Below, piece by piece: positions 39,801 through 50,176 of a stretch of 64,000 nucleotides of DNA. Position 1 is the first letter of the stretch, and each line of letters begins with the position of its first letter. The notes under the pieces were generated by a model. It saw only the letters and a program-made list of their open reading frames with translations. It did not search any database and was not told the DNA's origin. Origin of the DNA: Chrysaora quinquecirrha (Eukaryota; Cnidaria; Scyphozoa; Semaeostomeae; Pelagiidae); contig JACTAT010000014.1 of the NCBI GenBank assembly GCA_014526335.1, forward strand, positions 7,429,393 to 7,493,392, read 5' to 3'. The translations under genes and the position numbers were made by a program.

Positions 39801-40960
39801 ATTTCTGTGTTACTATTTTACGCTTCTTGTCAGTATAGCACATTATGGTCAATGAGAACACTTTGCTTCACGACAGAAGATAGTAGATTTAGCCTCTCTT
39901 CCAGGTCCTATCTAGCACCATCATTTTTTCACTAACGACTGACAACGAGACGAAATTTCGGTTCGGTGAAAATCGTAAAAGTCAGAGAAACGACATGCCT
40001 TATGTTGCAAAAGGATGATCTAATTGGTCGGGACGTCGATTATCTTGCTTCTCTGAACTAAAGGGAAGCAATGTATGTAGTTACACAAGTCAAAGACACT
40101 TTCATAATCAATGCTAGTTTAATGTAGGTTAAAAAAGAACGCATAGGCTAATACTAGACATACTGCGTTCGTTTAGTTTCCGCTCCCTCACACCCAACCA
40201 TCCCACTCCAACAGCGAAAACAGCAATTAGGTAATTGTGGCTGTCAGAGGCTGTTGTTGCTGTTTCTAAAGAATGAGACAAACGCTATAAGGCTATGCTA
40301 CTACTACTGTGGTTAGTCTCGTTGCGTCATATATATTTTGGAGGCTGCGTAACTTGAACCAGGGTCCCGGCTAAGTTGATCTAGCCTTAACGCTGGTTCT
40401 AGTCAATAGTTCTGTAGTGCAAATTGCGCATGGAAACCTACGATTTGAATTACCTGACTGGTACACAGTGCTTAACTACAGGTTAATCGATCATCTGTAA
40501 CTTCCTTCTCATTTTTCTTCAACCAGGTGTGTTTAAAGGTAGCACATTTTCACTTCATTTAAGCTCTTTCTTAAATCACTTGATGTTTCAAATAGCACGT
40601 TGTATATTATTTTCTATAATAAATTAACTGTTATAAACTAGAATGGCTCCTTGTCTTACATACTTGCCGGCACTAGCATTCATTAACCTCATTAATTAAG
40701 CTGACATTTATGAACAAAGCATCAATTCTGCGCAAGTTTGATCTTGCTACACTTATATGCTTGTCTTGATCAGGTACCAGGGTCCAAGTCCATTCTCCAC
40801 TAGTTGATCCACCAGCTCCTTTGTGGATAAGCTCCTTGAGATTTCTTTGAGTTGTCGATAAGGTTCCACAACGTCATCTCCTCAATCTCCAAGGAAAAAC
40901 GCTGGTTTAAATTCTTGATGAAAGGAAGGTTCAAACCATCATCATCATAGTCAACAGGGT
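36831..40960. other. Intergenic, no gene recognised
   Basis: Includes a TACCCTGGG-family element (39116-39270) and worn relatives of the TAGACTCACT family near 37455-37617 and 40160-40330, recognisable from their tandem GTTGTTGCTGTT-like words and the paired TTTAGTTTCCGCTCC-like edge. No coding region seen. Confidence 0.4.
39116..39270. mobile_element. TIR element, TACCCTGGG family
   Basis: Left TACCCTGGGTAGGTACCAGA and right TCTGGTACCCATGGGTA are inverses. A nested hairpin, CCAGACTTTCA with TGAAAGTCTGG, lies at 39131-39165. It is the larger relative of the perfect hairpin at 1928-1982. Confidence 0.7.
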
Positions 40961-40963
40961 GAT

Positions 40964-41218
40964 GATCATCATGATTATGATTATGATTGTGATCGTGATG
41001 GCGATAACGATGATATTGATGATGGTGATGATGATAATGGTTTTTGTGATTATGATTATGAATATGATTATGATGATGATGATGATGATAATGATGATGA
41101 TGATGATGACGCTAAGATTATGATAATGATGATGTTGATGATGATGATGATGGTGATGACTATAATGATAATAATAATTCGATGGCGATGGTCATCACGA
41201 TAACCATCACCATCCTCG

Positions 41219-41261
<43 letters not shown>

Positions 41262-41329
41262 AATCATATTCATAATCATAATCACAAAAACCATCATCAT
41301 CATCACCATCATCAATATCATCGTTATCG

Positions 41330-41360
<31 letters not shown>

Positions 41361-41372
41361 GATGATCATCAT
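40964..41372. repeat. GAT microsatellite inverted on itself (long palindrome)
   Basis: The left half (40964-41112) is GAT-rich and the right half (41215-41372) is its inverse. The two agree at irregular words too: GGCGATAACGATGATATTGA and GGTTTTTGTGATTATGATTA occur in the left arm, and their inverses in the right arm in the expected order. The arms are about 150 bp with a centre of about 100 bp. The overlapping frames rich in I or M are repeat products. Confidence 0.85.
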
Positions 41373-43879
41373 AACCATTCGCTTATTACTTACTACTCGA
41401 TATGTTTTTGTCACGCAAGAGATATCAAGCTGCTTTAAATTGGTTTGGCTACTTTGATTTGATTTTCATATTACTTACACTGCCTCTTAAATGTTCTGTA
41501 TGTAAAAGGAAAGCACAAAAGTTTCCTTGAAAATTGAATGATAAGGGAAAAAGGTTGTACACAACTTAAGAAGCTTCCATTCATACAGAACAGAATCACC
41601 CAAACATATTTACAATTTGTAACACTTTCTTTATGAAGCACTTCTGTAATACAAGCGCTTTGAATGAATAACTCATCTAAAGAAAACCGCCCTTTAAAAA
41701 CAGGTTCAGATATAAATCGCGCGTATAACATAGATAATTGAAATGATCTTTGCATTGAAGGTATCGTAATCTCTCTGTGAAACCTGTCGCTATGCAAGCT
41801 TATGTTCGGTACGTTTTGATAGGTTAGTGAATAACAATGAAGAATAGTAAACAAGATCTTACATTGCTTTAACAGTGTTCGTAAGTCCTAAAACATAGCT
41901 CGGCTACCTGTTTGATATTTCTAAGACATTTAACGAAATTTCTCCTTCATGATTGAGCCTTAATTCTGATTAAGCAAAACAGAAAGTAGCGCTTCTTTTG
42001 CCTATAAGTTTTTATTGTTTCGCCACAAGGTGCCTCAAATGATTATTTTTCACTAATTTTGCCGATTCGTAATCAATTTCTGAAAAAAGCTTTCGCATTT
42101 CTTCATTTTCTTACTTAATCACATCACTTTATTTGTGGAGGATACGAAGGGCTTTCACTTATCGATAAAGCGTACGAGATGCCTATTGAAACAAAAGGAT
42201 TCTTACAAGATTCCTATGAATACAATAGAGATTCCAGCTGAGGGTGTACGTGATTCCAGAGAATGAATTGTCCACTCGGAGGATACAATGCTATTTCTCG
42301 GTATTAAAGAAAATATTATTTGCCTTTCACAGGAAAAACCGCTATTATAAGCCAAGAACTCTGAAATCGAAAGTTACGGATCCAAAAGTTCCGTTTGCTT
42401 TGAATACAATTGGCACTACTCGCCTGCGTTATGGGTCCGGAACCACAAATTGTATGGGTTTACACGGCAACAGTGAACGGTCCTAAAACCGACCTTTGAG
42501 CTAAGGGTAAAAAAGCAAATGAAGCAACACATGATATTGCTAAAAACATTATTTCGGGGGCGATTCACTTCTTGGGAATCTTGTAGACCTTTGCTAGGAA
42601 TTCTACTGGCTAAAAGGAAATCCCAAAAAATCCTTTTATTGCAACAAGAATCTCAAACTCTTGTTTGAATATTGAAATGCCCCCGGCCGTATCTACATTG
42701 TTTAAGGGTGTATTTAGGCGTATTTCTGCGGATCCTTACCTACTAACCATTTTTACGGCCATAACACCGATAAGGTTCAAATTGATGCGATTTGCGCTTG
42801 TGCAAGAATGGAACCGTCAACGGACCAAGCATTGCAAAATCGGAACGCATATACATGAAATAGAAGTAGAAATAAGTTGCATATTGTTGCATATATGTTG
42901 AAATCATATGTAGAACGCTAGGCGATAGCTCGTGAATCATTTTAATAGGAACGAAGCTCTTAGTCTTGGCCATCAAGTTTTTGGGTCATTATAATTCACT
43001 TTCTGTGATAATGATTTTTAAGTAATGACAATGAATATCTTTCCTTCATTAATAGGCATTCCCGTATTTCTACCATCATATCGCAGCCAACATCACTTTC
43101 GTCAGGCAAACTCTTAAGTATCTAACCCAGCTAATTTAGAACTGTTCTTATTAACCAACACGCAACGAAAAATTCGCATTATAGCAGATTTCGCAAAAAG
43201 ATCTATATGAGTTTTCCTACTTTTCCGCATCTGATCTACTGAAAACTTTATCACAAGATCGCTTCTTGCGCAAGGAAATTGTGATTTTTCTTTACAAATA
43301 TTCTCCGATCTCAACATTACATGAAATCAACTTAGTCATATAGTTTGATCAACTGTTCTGTCCACGTGTGACAGGTGCATTCGAAATGATAAGCATCTCT
43401 ATATCATTTGCTTCAACTGCGAAACTTCGAAAATTTCATTAACACACTTAACACTTCTGAACGATAACTCTACTTCTGTAAGTCCCAATGTAAAGACAGA
43501 TTGCAATGGATAGATAGCAAATGGAATATGAGCTCTTTGACCTGAAGCTTTCATCAGTTTTGTGTACGCTGGTTTAGCTTCATGTCGAAGAAGAATTAAC
43601 GGGGCCTTGACCAAGACCGTAGTACCTTATTACCTGAGTCCCCGAGCCCTAATTATCGCTCATCAAACCGAGACTAACTCCAAATCGAGTTCGCTCAAAC
43701 TCGTCTTTAGTTTGAGCGTCTTTTCACTCATTGACGATAACTAGCTACTTCTTAGGCTTAGGTAAAAAGTTTAGTCGTGACTTGGGGATATGAAAAAGCC
43801 ATGTCATACTTGGGAAGAGATTACGAACCTTTTTCAGAGTTCCGTGCTCAGTTCAGTGTCATTGCACTTCGTCTTAGTC
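41373..43879. other. Intergenic, no gene recognised
   Basis: A 127-codon minus-strand reading frame (41471-41854) has no domain I know. Its neighbourhood shows no convincing splice partners, so I do not call it a gene. Elements of the GGGGCAATTCACT family are at about 42190-42290 and 42557-42684. Confidence 0.35.
42557..42684. repeat. GGGGCAATTCACT-family TIR element
   Basis: Left GGGGCGATTCACTTCTTGG and right ATTGAAATGCCCC are inverses. AATCTTGTAGACCTTTG and GGAAATCCCAAAAAATCC match the layout of 912-1035. Confidence 0.55.
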
Positions 43880-44164
43880 AACCCGGATAATGTATGTTCA
43901 GTACAGTGGAGGGTGTGCAGTACAGTGGTGGATATTCAGTACAGAGGAGGGATATCATCAGTACAGTGGAGGGATATCATCAATACGGTGGAGGGTTTTC
44001 AGTACTGACTGTACAGTACTGCTAATATCCTCCACAGTACTGAATATCTTCCACTGTACCGTTATATCACTCCACTGTGCTGATGATATCCCTCCACTGC
44101 ACTGATGATTTCCCTCCACTGTACTGCACACCCTCCACTGTAAGGCACATACATTACCCGGGGT
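43880..44164. mobile_element. Fold-back element made of a minisatellite
   Basis: Left arm: ACCCGGATAATGTATGT, then about six units of CAGTACAGTGGAGGG(ATATCAT). Right arm: the same series inverted, ending ACATACATTACCCGGGG. The turn point, CAGTACTGACTGTACAGTAC, is near 44000-44020. Units vary (GTGGTGG, GAGGAGG, CGGTGG). The whole could fold into one stem of about 135 bp. The reading frames in it are artefacts of the repeat. Confidence 0.8.
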
Positions 44165-44994
44165 GTTAGTTTTTTTTGACTTGAATTGCTAGATGCTCAA
44201 TCTGAAGCAAACAGCAGTTGAGTTATTGTTGTTGTTGCTGTGAAAGCGTTGTAGTCTCTGTTTCAGATGGGTGGAAAGTTATAACGTTTACACTTGCACT
44301 TACTGTAGCTCGCCTCTAAAATAGTCTGTTATATTATCTTAACTCAGTTAAATGAAAGCTTAGAATGTTATGTCTTTAACATCCTTCGACCCATTTATAT
44401 TCTGTTCTAGTCACCTCCCGTAATTCGAAACGCGGTTGAGAAAAGCCATAGGCGCGCTTTGGCTTTTGCGCGCGTGTTTTTGTTACGCGCGTGCCTTAGT
44501 TACGCGCCTGCTCTGGTTCTACGCGCTTGCGTTGAGGCTGCTTGACATCTTGTCCATTAGCTGGTCTTAAAAATCTAGTAAAAAGCAATTTAGTCGTTGG
44601 CCTTAAAACAAAGATTGAAGCATTTACATCTCGTTGTTTGCTGGTTCATAAGCTAACATTGACCCACGTTGCTGTCCCAACAACCAGTCTGTTTGCACAT
44701 GAAAACAATCATGGACCAGCTATAGGGATTTCTATCACAATGAAACGATTGAAACACAAGGCACAAACCAGACATAGAGCAAAGAATTAAAAACCATCTT
44801 TGTTTTTAATTGGTTCGCCGAAAATATTTGTTATTATAATCATAAAAAATCACTTTCTTTATGTATAACCTCTCTATAACCCTCATCGTTTTTAAGCCAA
44901 AAACGGTCTCTCCAAGCAGGTCCAATTTCCGATCGTCCGTCCAACGGGCATCTTGATTTTATTCATCTTTGGATGTTCGTTTCAGCTGAATTCA

Positions 44995-45215
44995 CTACTT
45001 CTAGGTCTCAAATCTCAAACTCCACCGAAATCCTATTGTCTTCATTCCCGACATCCCAGCTAAATTCCTTGAAAGCCGCACGCCCTTGCCGGAAATCCTA
45101 TTGTTTTTACTGAAATCCCTATTAGATTCATTGAAATTTGGTTCGCCCTTTCTGTGACAGAAATCCCTCAACGTTTCCTTGAAATTCTTTTGCTTCAAAG
45201 CAAATATCACATGCA
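44995..45215. repeat. GAAATCC-word repeat, GGGGCAATTCACT family
   Basis: At least four GAAATCC(T/C) words in direct orientation are interleaved with ATTGTCTTCATT/ATTGTTTTTACT-like stretches, as in the 912-1035 element. The termini are worn. Confidence 0.5.
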
Positions 45216-45219
45216 CCTT

Positions 45220-45620
45220 TACACGCTTTTTTATAATGAACCTACCTCAAGGCCTAGTTCTTAAAGTTCCTTATTTTAGGACCTCTTTTGAGGCAATCGT
45301 AGTTCAAAAAGTTCCTTTATAGTTCCTTAATTTTAACTGCACATACAGTGGTCATAACAATAACAGAGAGTCACTTGCATGTAAGCAAAGTTCAAGACTA
45401 CTCAAGGAAACATTTGATACATGCTTAACGTACAATTTATGTGTTTTTCGACTGCAAATGAATGGAACCGGCTTCTAATTCTTGACTATTTGCAGTGATA
45501 AAAGCATTCAACATTGAAAAGTTCCTTAATGATTTTCTCTTTAGTAGTATAAGTTCTTTAAATTTTCAGGCCTTCTACATGTAGGTTCCTTATAAAGTGG
45601 TTCTTTATGAAAAAAGCGTA
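45220..45620. mobile_element. TIR element with AAGGAAC word (type C), inverted copy
   Basis: Left TACACGCTTTTTTATAATGA, right GAAAAAAGCGTA. Reverse-oriented counterpart of 13756-14162, sharing landmarks along its whole length: GGCCTAGTTCTTAAAGTTCC at one end and GGCCTTCTACATGTAGG at the other. Confidence 0.75.
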
Positions 45621-45838
45621 TAGTAACAGAAGCGGGTGCTGGAATCGCTCGGCCCTGGTACTGGTTACATGTTCTACACTTGTATAGTTAAAAGATCATT
45701 TGAGAACTTTGAAAAGAATCAACAACAATTAAACTCGAAAACTGTCATGTCTCAGCTACAGAATATAATGTGCATGAATTTGAAAATTGAATTGAATTAT
45801 GCGGATTACACCTTGAAGTATTTCATTTTAACTGGAAG

Positions 45839-46220
45839 TACACTCTTTTTTTATATAAGAAACCCATTTATAAGAAACTCAGTACTGAGATCAATATTGG
45901 CTAAGAAACTTTCAGTACTCGACCAAAAATGGTAAGAAACTCGCAGGTCTCAAGAATCTTTAGAATTAGAAATAAAGCATCGAGAAAACAAACTTCTGTT
46001 GCACCAGAAGTGTCTATTTTTACAGAAAAAACAGCTGATGTAAACGTGAATTGTATTGCTTCTTCTATTTGTAGAATTTTAGTGTCAATTACCTGTTTTG
46101 GCACTTAAAAATTTTGATTCTAAGAAACTGCTAAGAAACTTTCAGTACCAAATTTGTCCCAAAACTAAGAAACTTTGAGTACTGACCAAAAATCTTAGTT
46201 TCTTATAAAAAAAGAGTGTA
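45839..46220. mobile_element. TIR element with AAGAAAC word (type D)
   Basis: Termini TACACTCTTTTTTTATATAA and the inverse ending AAAAGAGTGTA. I count seven direct TAAGAAAC words plus one inverted copy at the right end. A second word, (C)AGTACT, follows several of them. The middle 150 bp has neither. This is the clearest example of the word-array layout. Confidence 0.8.
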
Positions 46221-46299
46221 TTCAATGATAAATAATTCGAAATTGCAGATTAAAAAAAACCACAACTACAGTCAATCGGTAATATAAAGTGGACCCAAC

Positions 46300-46366
46300 G
46301 TCCAAACATTGCTTGATAAGCAAGTTTCAAATGTTTCACAAACAATGTTTGACCGTTTGGCCAGGA
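46300..46366. repeat. AAACATTG-word element, right end only
   Basis: CAAACATTGCTTGATAAGCA, then AAACAATGTTTGACCGTTTG and GCCAGGATC, match the right part of 12420-12680. Confidence 0.55.
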
Positions 46367-46739
46367 TCTTCAGGAACTAATTAACTAGTGTTCAAGAAAA
46401 TGAATTGCATTTACTGAGAGATTGACTGTAATGTAGTTAGAATCGAAAATCAAAATAAGATTACAATAAATAACTTTGTGTGCTTGAAATTATTAGACCT
46501 TATACCCGAAACCCTGCAGTGAATGCCTAAGAACGCTGGAAGCAAATATGCGTTGCCCCTTTATATTCTATACTGCTGTTCTAGGAAGCTTTAAAATCCA
46601 AGGTGGGATCAAATCAGGAAATTACCGGATTTTACTTGGAGGGGGCCCATTATAGGTTAGAAGCTTCACGGTTTCGTCCGATATTTTGCGCGCGGATCCG
46701 GCAAAGCTTTTTCTATGGTTTTTCCGCTTTAGAATATAA

Positions 46740-47194
46740 GGCCCCGTTCACACGGGAACGATTGCGTACCGTTCCATATCGCTCCGTCCCGAAAAGTGGT
46801 ACGCTCATGGGTTGCGTTCACACGGGAACACTTCAGATCGTACTGTCCGCTCCAAAAATTGGCACGCTTTTTAAAGTGATCCGAAAAGTGGAACGGCACG
46901 CAACCGTTCCATTTCGTTTGTGCGTGAACAGAATACATGATCCAGAAAATGGAACGATACATTTTTTCTGGTAAATCGCATGTGTTATTGCTAAGAGATA
47001 TTCCCTTTTGATGTCATACTTATGAAGTATTCGTAAAGCATTTTGTTAATCTCGTTGTTCATTTTCTTATTGGCAAAAACTTGAATGGAACGATTTCGTT
47101 CCCGTGTGAGCAGCTAATTTATCCGTTTCATAAATTGGAACGAAGATGGAACGAAGATGGAAGGGTACGCAATCGTTCCCATGTGAGCGGGGCA
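46740..47194. mobile_element. PIF/Harbinger-like MITE with TAA target duplication
   Basis: Left GGCCCCGTTCACACGGGAAC and right GTTCCCATGTGAGCGGGGCA are inverses; the outer flanks are TAA at 46737-46739 and TAA at 47195-47197. A three-base TAA-type duplication and a GGCCC-rich terminus fit the PIF/Harbinger superfamily. The interior repeats GGAACG. The reading frames across it are artefacts. Confidence 0.7.
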
Positions 47195-47664
47195 TAAGTT
47201 GAGTCTTTTGCTATGTATTTAAATCGGTTTACGGCTTTATGCATGCGGCTGCGTCTTGTTACGGAGACGAGCCTGCAGCTGCAAGCTTAATTTCACAACG
47301 AACGGCGCTGAAAAAGGACTCTGTGCCGCTAGAAAATGTCATGGGTAAAGTAACCAGGCGTAGCACCTAAACAACTGTTGCACAAGTGAGCAATAAATGA
47401 CAATGCTGTTAGCACCTATTTGCACCATGTAATGTTATTCGATCACGGCTTGGCGATTTATTGCATCGCAGATTGCAGCTTTGAGCGGATTTTTTCGTAT
47501 TTTCCAAGGCTTCTAGTACCCCTATAATAGGCCCCCTTTTGTAACGATTGATTAAATAACCTTAACGAAAGGAAAACGTGCACCGACTAACCTATGTTGG
47601 GTGAAATAATTGAATAGCGAATCTGTAATTAAATCATTGGAATATCTAGATTATCATTTTTATT

Positions 47665-50040
47665 TCATTTTTCTGCATCCGATATTTTCTCAAAATGCTT
47701 CTGATCGACAGCTTTTACAAGGTAGTTACAAAGTGCAGCCATTGCCATCAAACTTGCCATCGTATACATTGTATTATTGTAAAGATATGGGTAGGATCCA
47801 TTGTTCCAACCGGCATTATTTCCATTAGTTTATTAATTGTGACGGTCTTTGCTTCAATAAGCGCTTTACAATTTGCAATATCTTCACCAAAGTGTTCTTT
47901 GAAAGTTGTTGGATCACACTTGGATAGAAGGTCGGTGATTGCGTTCCCTTCCGCGTATTTCCGCAGCGTCAGTAAAATGCTTGGTCCGGCGAGTGAAGCG
48001 GCTGAACTGGCTAATAGGAATCGACCATGAATTGCGCCGACGTATTTCGAGCCAAACAGATCAGCTTCATACGCAGGCAAAGCTGCGTAAGCACCTCCAT
48101 AGAAACTGATCGCCAAGGCAGTTGACGCACAGAATAAAACAGAGGTAATTCAGAATGCGTTGTCACGACGGAATCAACAAGATATGGAACACCGAGATAG
48201 AGCGGCAGACTTCCTAGTGCGATGAGAAAGAAAGTTGAACGACGGCCAAATTTATCTGAGAATGCGGACCAGCCAAGCCGACCACCTAGATTTCCTGCGG
48301 CCAACATGAGCAGAAATGTTGAGCCAAACGATGCCGTGACAACAGAAGGCAGTGCGCTGCTAAAAACATCTGATACCATTGGTTTAGCGACACTGAACAT
48401 ACCCATACCACCTGTTGCAACGCAGAATAAAACAGAAGCCATCAAATAAAACTGCGGCGTCTTCATGACGGTGTCAACAGCGACATTATTCTGGCTACTC
48501 ATAGCACCTTCTGGAGGTACATATCCAGCGGAGCGTACCCAGGAGCAGGCAAACGCATTGCCAGAGCAGATGCAAACATGATGCCAAAATAGGCTAGACC
48601 AATCGTTGCAAGAGCTGCAGCATTGCCCATGTCACCTGAACCTACAACATACAAGCCTTCTTCCAGACCTCTGTATGGTAAAACAGTAAGATCTGCTTGT
48701 GTTGCAAGGACTACTTCTTTCAGCTGCCCACCTATGTCTGCAAACAATTTTCCATCTTGTGTGATTGTATGGACAAGGTCATGTGTACCAAGATACTCTG
48801 GCAACGTCATGAACTTCTGCTTCAGTTTGTTGATCAGTGGCTCAAATACTAATGCACCAGAGCCAAAACCAGCTATTGTCAACCCAGATGCAATACCTTT
48901 CTTATCAGGGAACCAGTTGATCAATGCCTGCACAGGAGGGGTGTATGCCAATCCAAGCCCAGTGCCACCAAGGAATCCATAACCAAAATATATCATCCAT
49001 AAATTGTGAGAAGAGATGCCCAGACTTCCAATAAGCAACCCACCGCCAAAGCACGCAGCAGCAGCAGCTATGGCAGCCCTTGGTCCAACTTTCATCTGCC
49101 ATTTGCCAGCAACCGCTGCTATGATTCCATGCATGATGAATACAATAGACAGAGGCAGTGTTGTTTCTGCCAGCGTCCAGTCAGATGCAGCTGCTGTTAC
49201 AAAGCCATTCTCACGAGTCAATGGCCAGCTCATTGCAGACCAGGCATATGGTGCTCCAATGCACATATGGGTTGCAAATGCTGGAATTGCAACAAGCCAT
49301 CTGCTCTTGAAATTCTTAGACGCAACAACAGATTCTGGTCCAAAATACTTTTGAAAGAAAGATTTCTTTTCTGTTTTCTTTTCTGCTATGTCACTTTTGC
49401 ACCTACAGGACAGAATGTACATACATAATAGACTGTTTGTTCTAGAAGTTTAAGCAGAGATACACTGCTTAGATTGTCTGACTCAGAGTGTTCTGCGCGC
49501 ACATACAACCTAAGCAGCTAAAGATACTGTGCTGTGAACGATCCTGGCAACAAATGTTGATCACTTTCTCACAAATTGAATTAGACATCATTGCCCTCAT
49601 GATGTATTGATTACTTCTGATGTGAATGAAACAAAATATCCAACATTGAACTTGCGAAGCAGCTAAGTGGGGCAATAAGGGATCTGAACGTACTTTTTCA
49701 GAATTGTCTCAAAAATTTTTTCCATGATTGTTGACTTTTTAGAATGGAAGCAGCTGGTATTTCAGGGCAAAAACATAGCAAACAAAATTTCATTCTTCTC
49801 CCCTGCAAGTTGGAAGAGGCAATCATCCTCCATTCCCTCAGTGGTCCTTCACAACCTCATTGTACCTAAAAAAATAACACATTGTGTGTGGAGTCAAATT
49901 TACTAAATTTATTACAAATTGTCTCACCTATTTCCAAATGCATTTCGGTTGCTTGTAAATGCAGCAGTTGCACAAGGCTTTAGAGCATACCGAGACAGCA
50001 GGCAAGGGTTTCTTAGCTGAGATGCCAATAACAAAGACAT
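47665..50040 (-). pseudogene. MFS transporter, oxalate/formate-antiporter type, frameshifted
   Basis: Two coding exons, 50040-49928 and 49402-47665, joined over a GT-AG intron with a split AGG codon; the stop is TGA at 47667-47665. The product is a 12-helix major facilitator resembling the OFA family, which moves small carboxylates. The first half carries WLVAIPAFATHMCIGAPYAW (helix 1) and GFLGGTGLGLAYTPPVQA; the second half has the loop motif GWSAFSDKFGRR. The frame breaks three times, near 48529, 48145 and 47790, each time by one missing base (or two extra), each next to a C or G pair on the coding strand. Family-like sequence resumes at once after each break and runs to a proper end. It is either a young pseudogene or a real gene with base-calling losses; 2.4 kb of FoxA and EZH coding sequence shows no such loss. 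Confidence 0.75.
49928..50040 (-). CDS. First coding exon of the MFS gene, presequence-like
   Basis: ATG at 50040-50038 opens 37 codons plus two bases, followed by donor GTGAGA at 49927. The acceptor CTGTAG ends at 49403, giving a 525-base intron and a phase that fits the next exon. The peptide begins MSLLLASQLRNPCLLSRYAL, has several R/K and no D or E, and is rich in S, A and L, like a mitochondrial targeting sequence. The alternative start at 49422 (MYILSC) would be read out of the intron and is less likely. Confidence 0.65.
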
Positions 50041-50176
50041 CTCTTGTACCAATGAAACTATTTTACATCATCTGCTAGCTCAACAACCTTGAAAGACAGA
50101 ATAAAAACTGTTAAGGGCATTCAAGGCTTACGTTAGTGTTAAGTCAGGAATATGTCAACCTACAATATGATAGAAT

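Larger units (their letters stand above)
44165..47664. other. Cluster of TIR elements, no gene recognised
   Basis: Between the fold-back element and the transporter gene there are five TIR or partial elements in about 2.2 kb (44995-47194), each listed separately. Reading frames at 44542-44790 and 45636-45935 have no recognisable content. Confidence 0.45.

Noticed and set aside
41471..41854. 127-codon minus-strand reading frame
   Set aside because: No recognisable motif and no neighbouring exons; its length is possible by chance in a 64-kb window.
46603..46974. 123-codon reading frame
   Set aside because: Most of it is the left half of the Harbinger-like MITE at 46740-47194.
48516..48545. 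A tiny intron explaining the first frame break of the transporter
   Set aside because: The only GT..AG pairs that restore the frame give an intron of about 41 bases or less, much smaller than any other intron here, and the other two breaks would still be unexplained.
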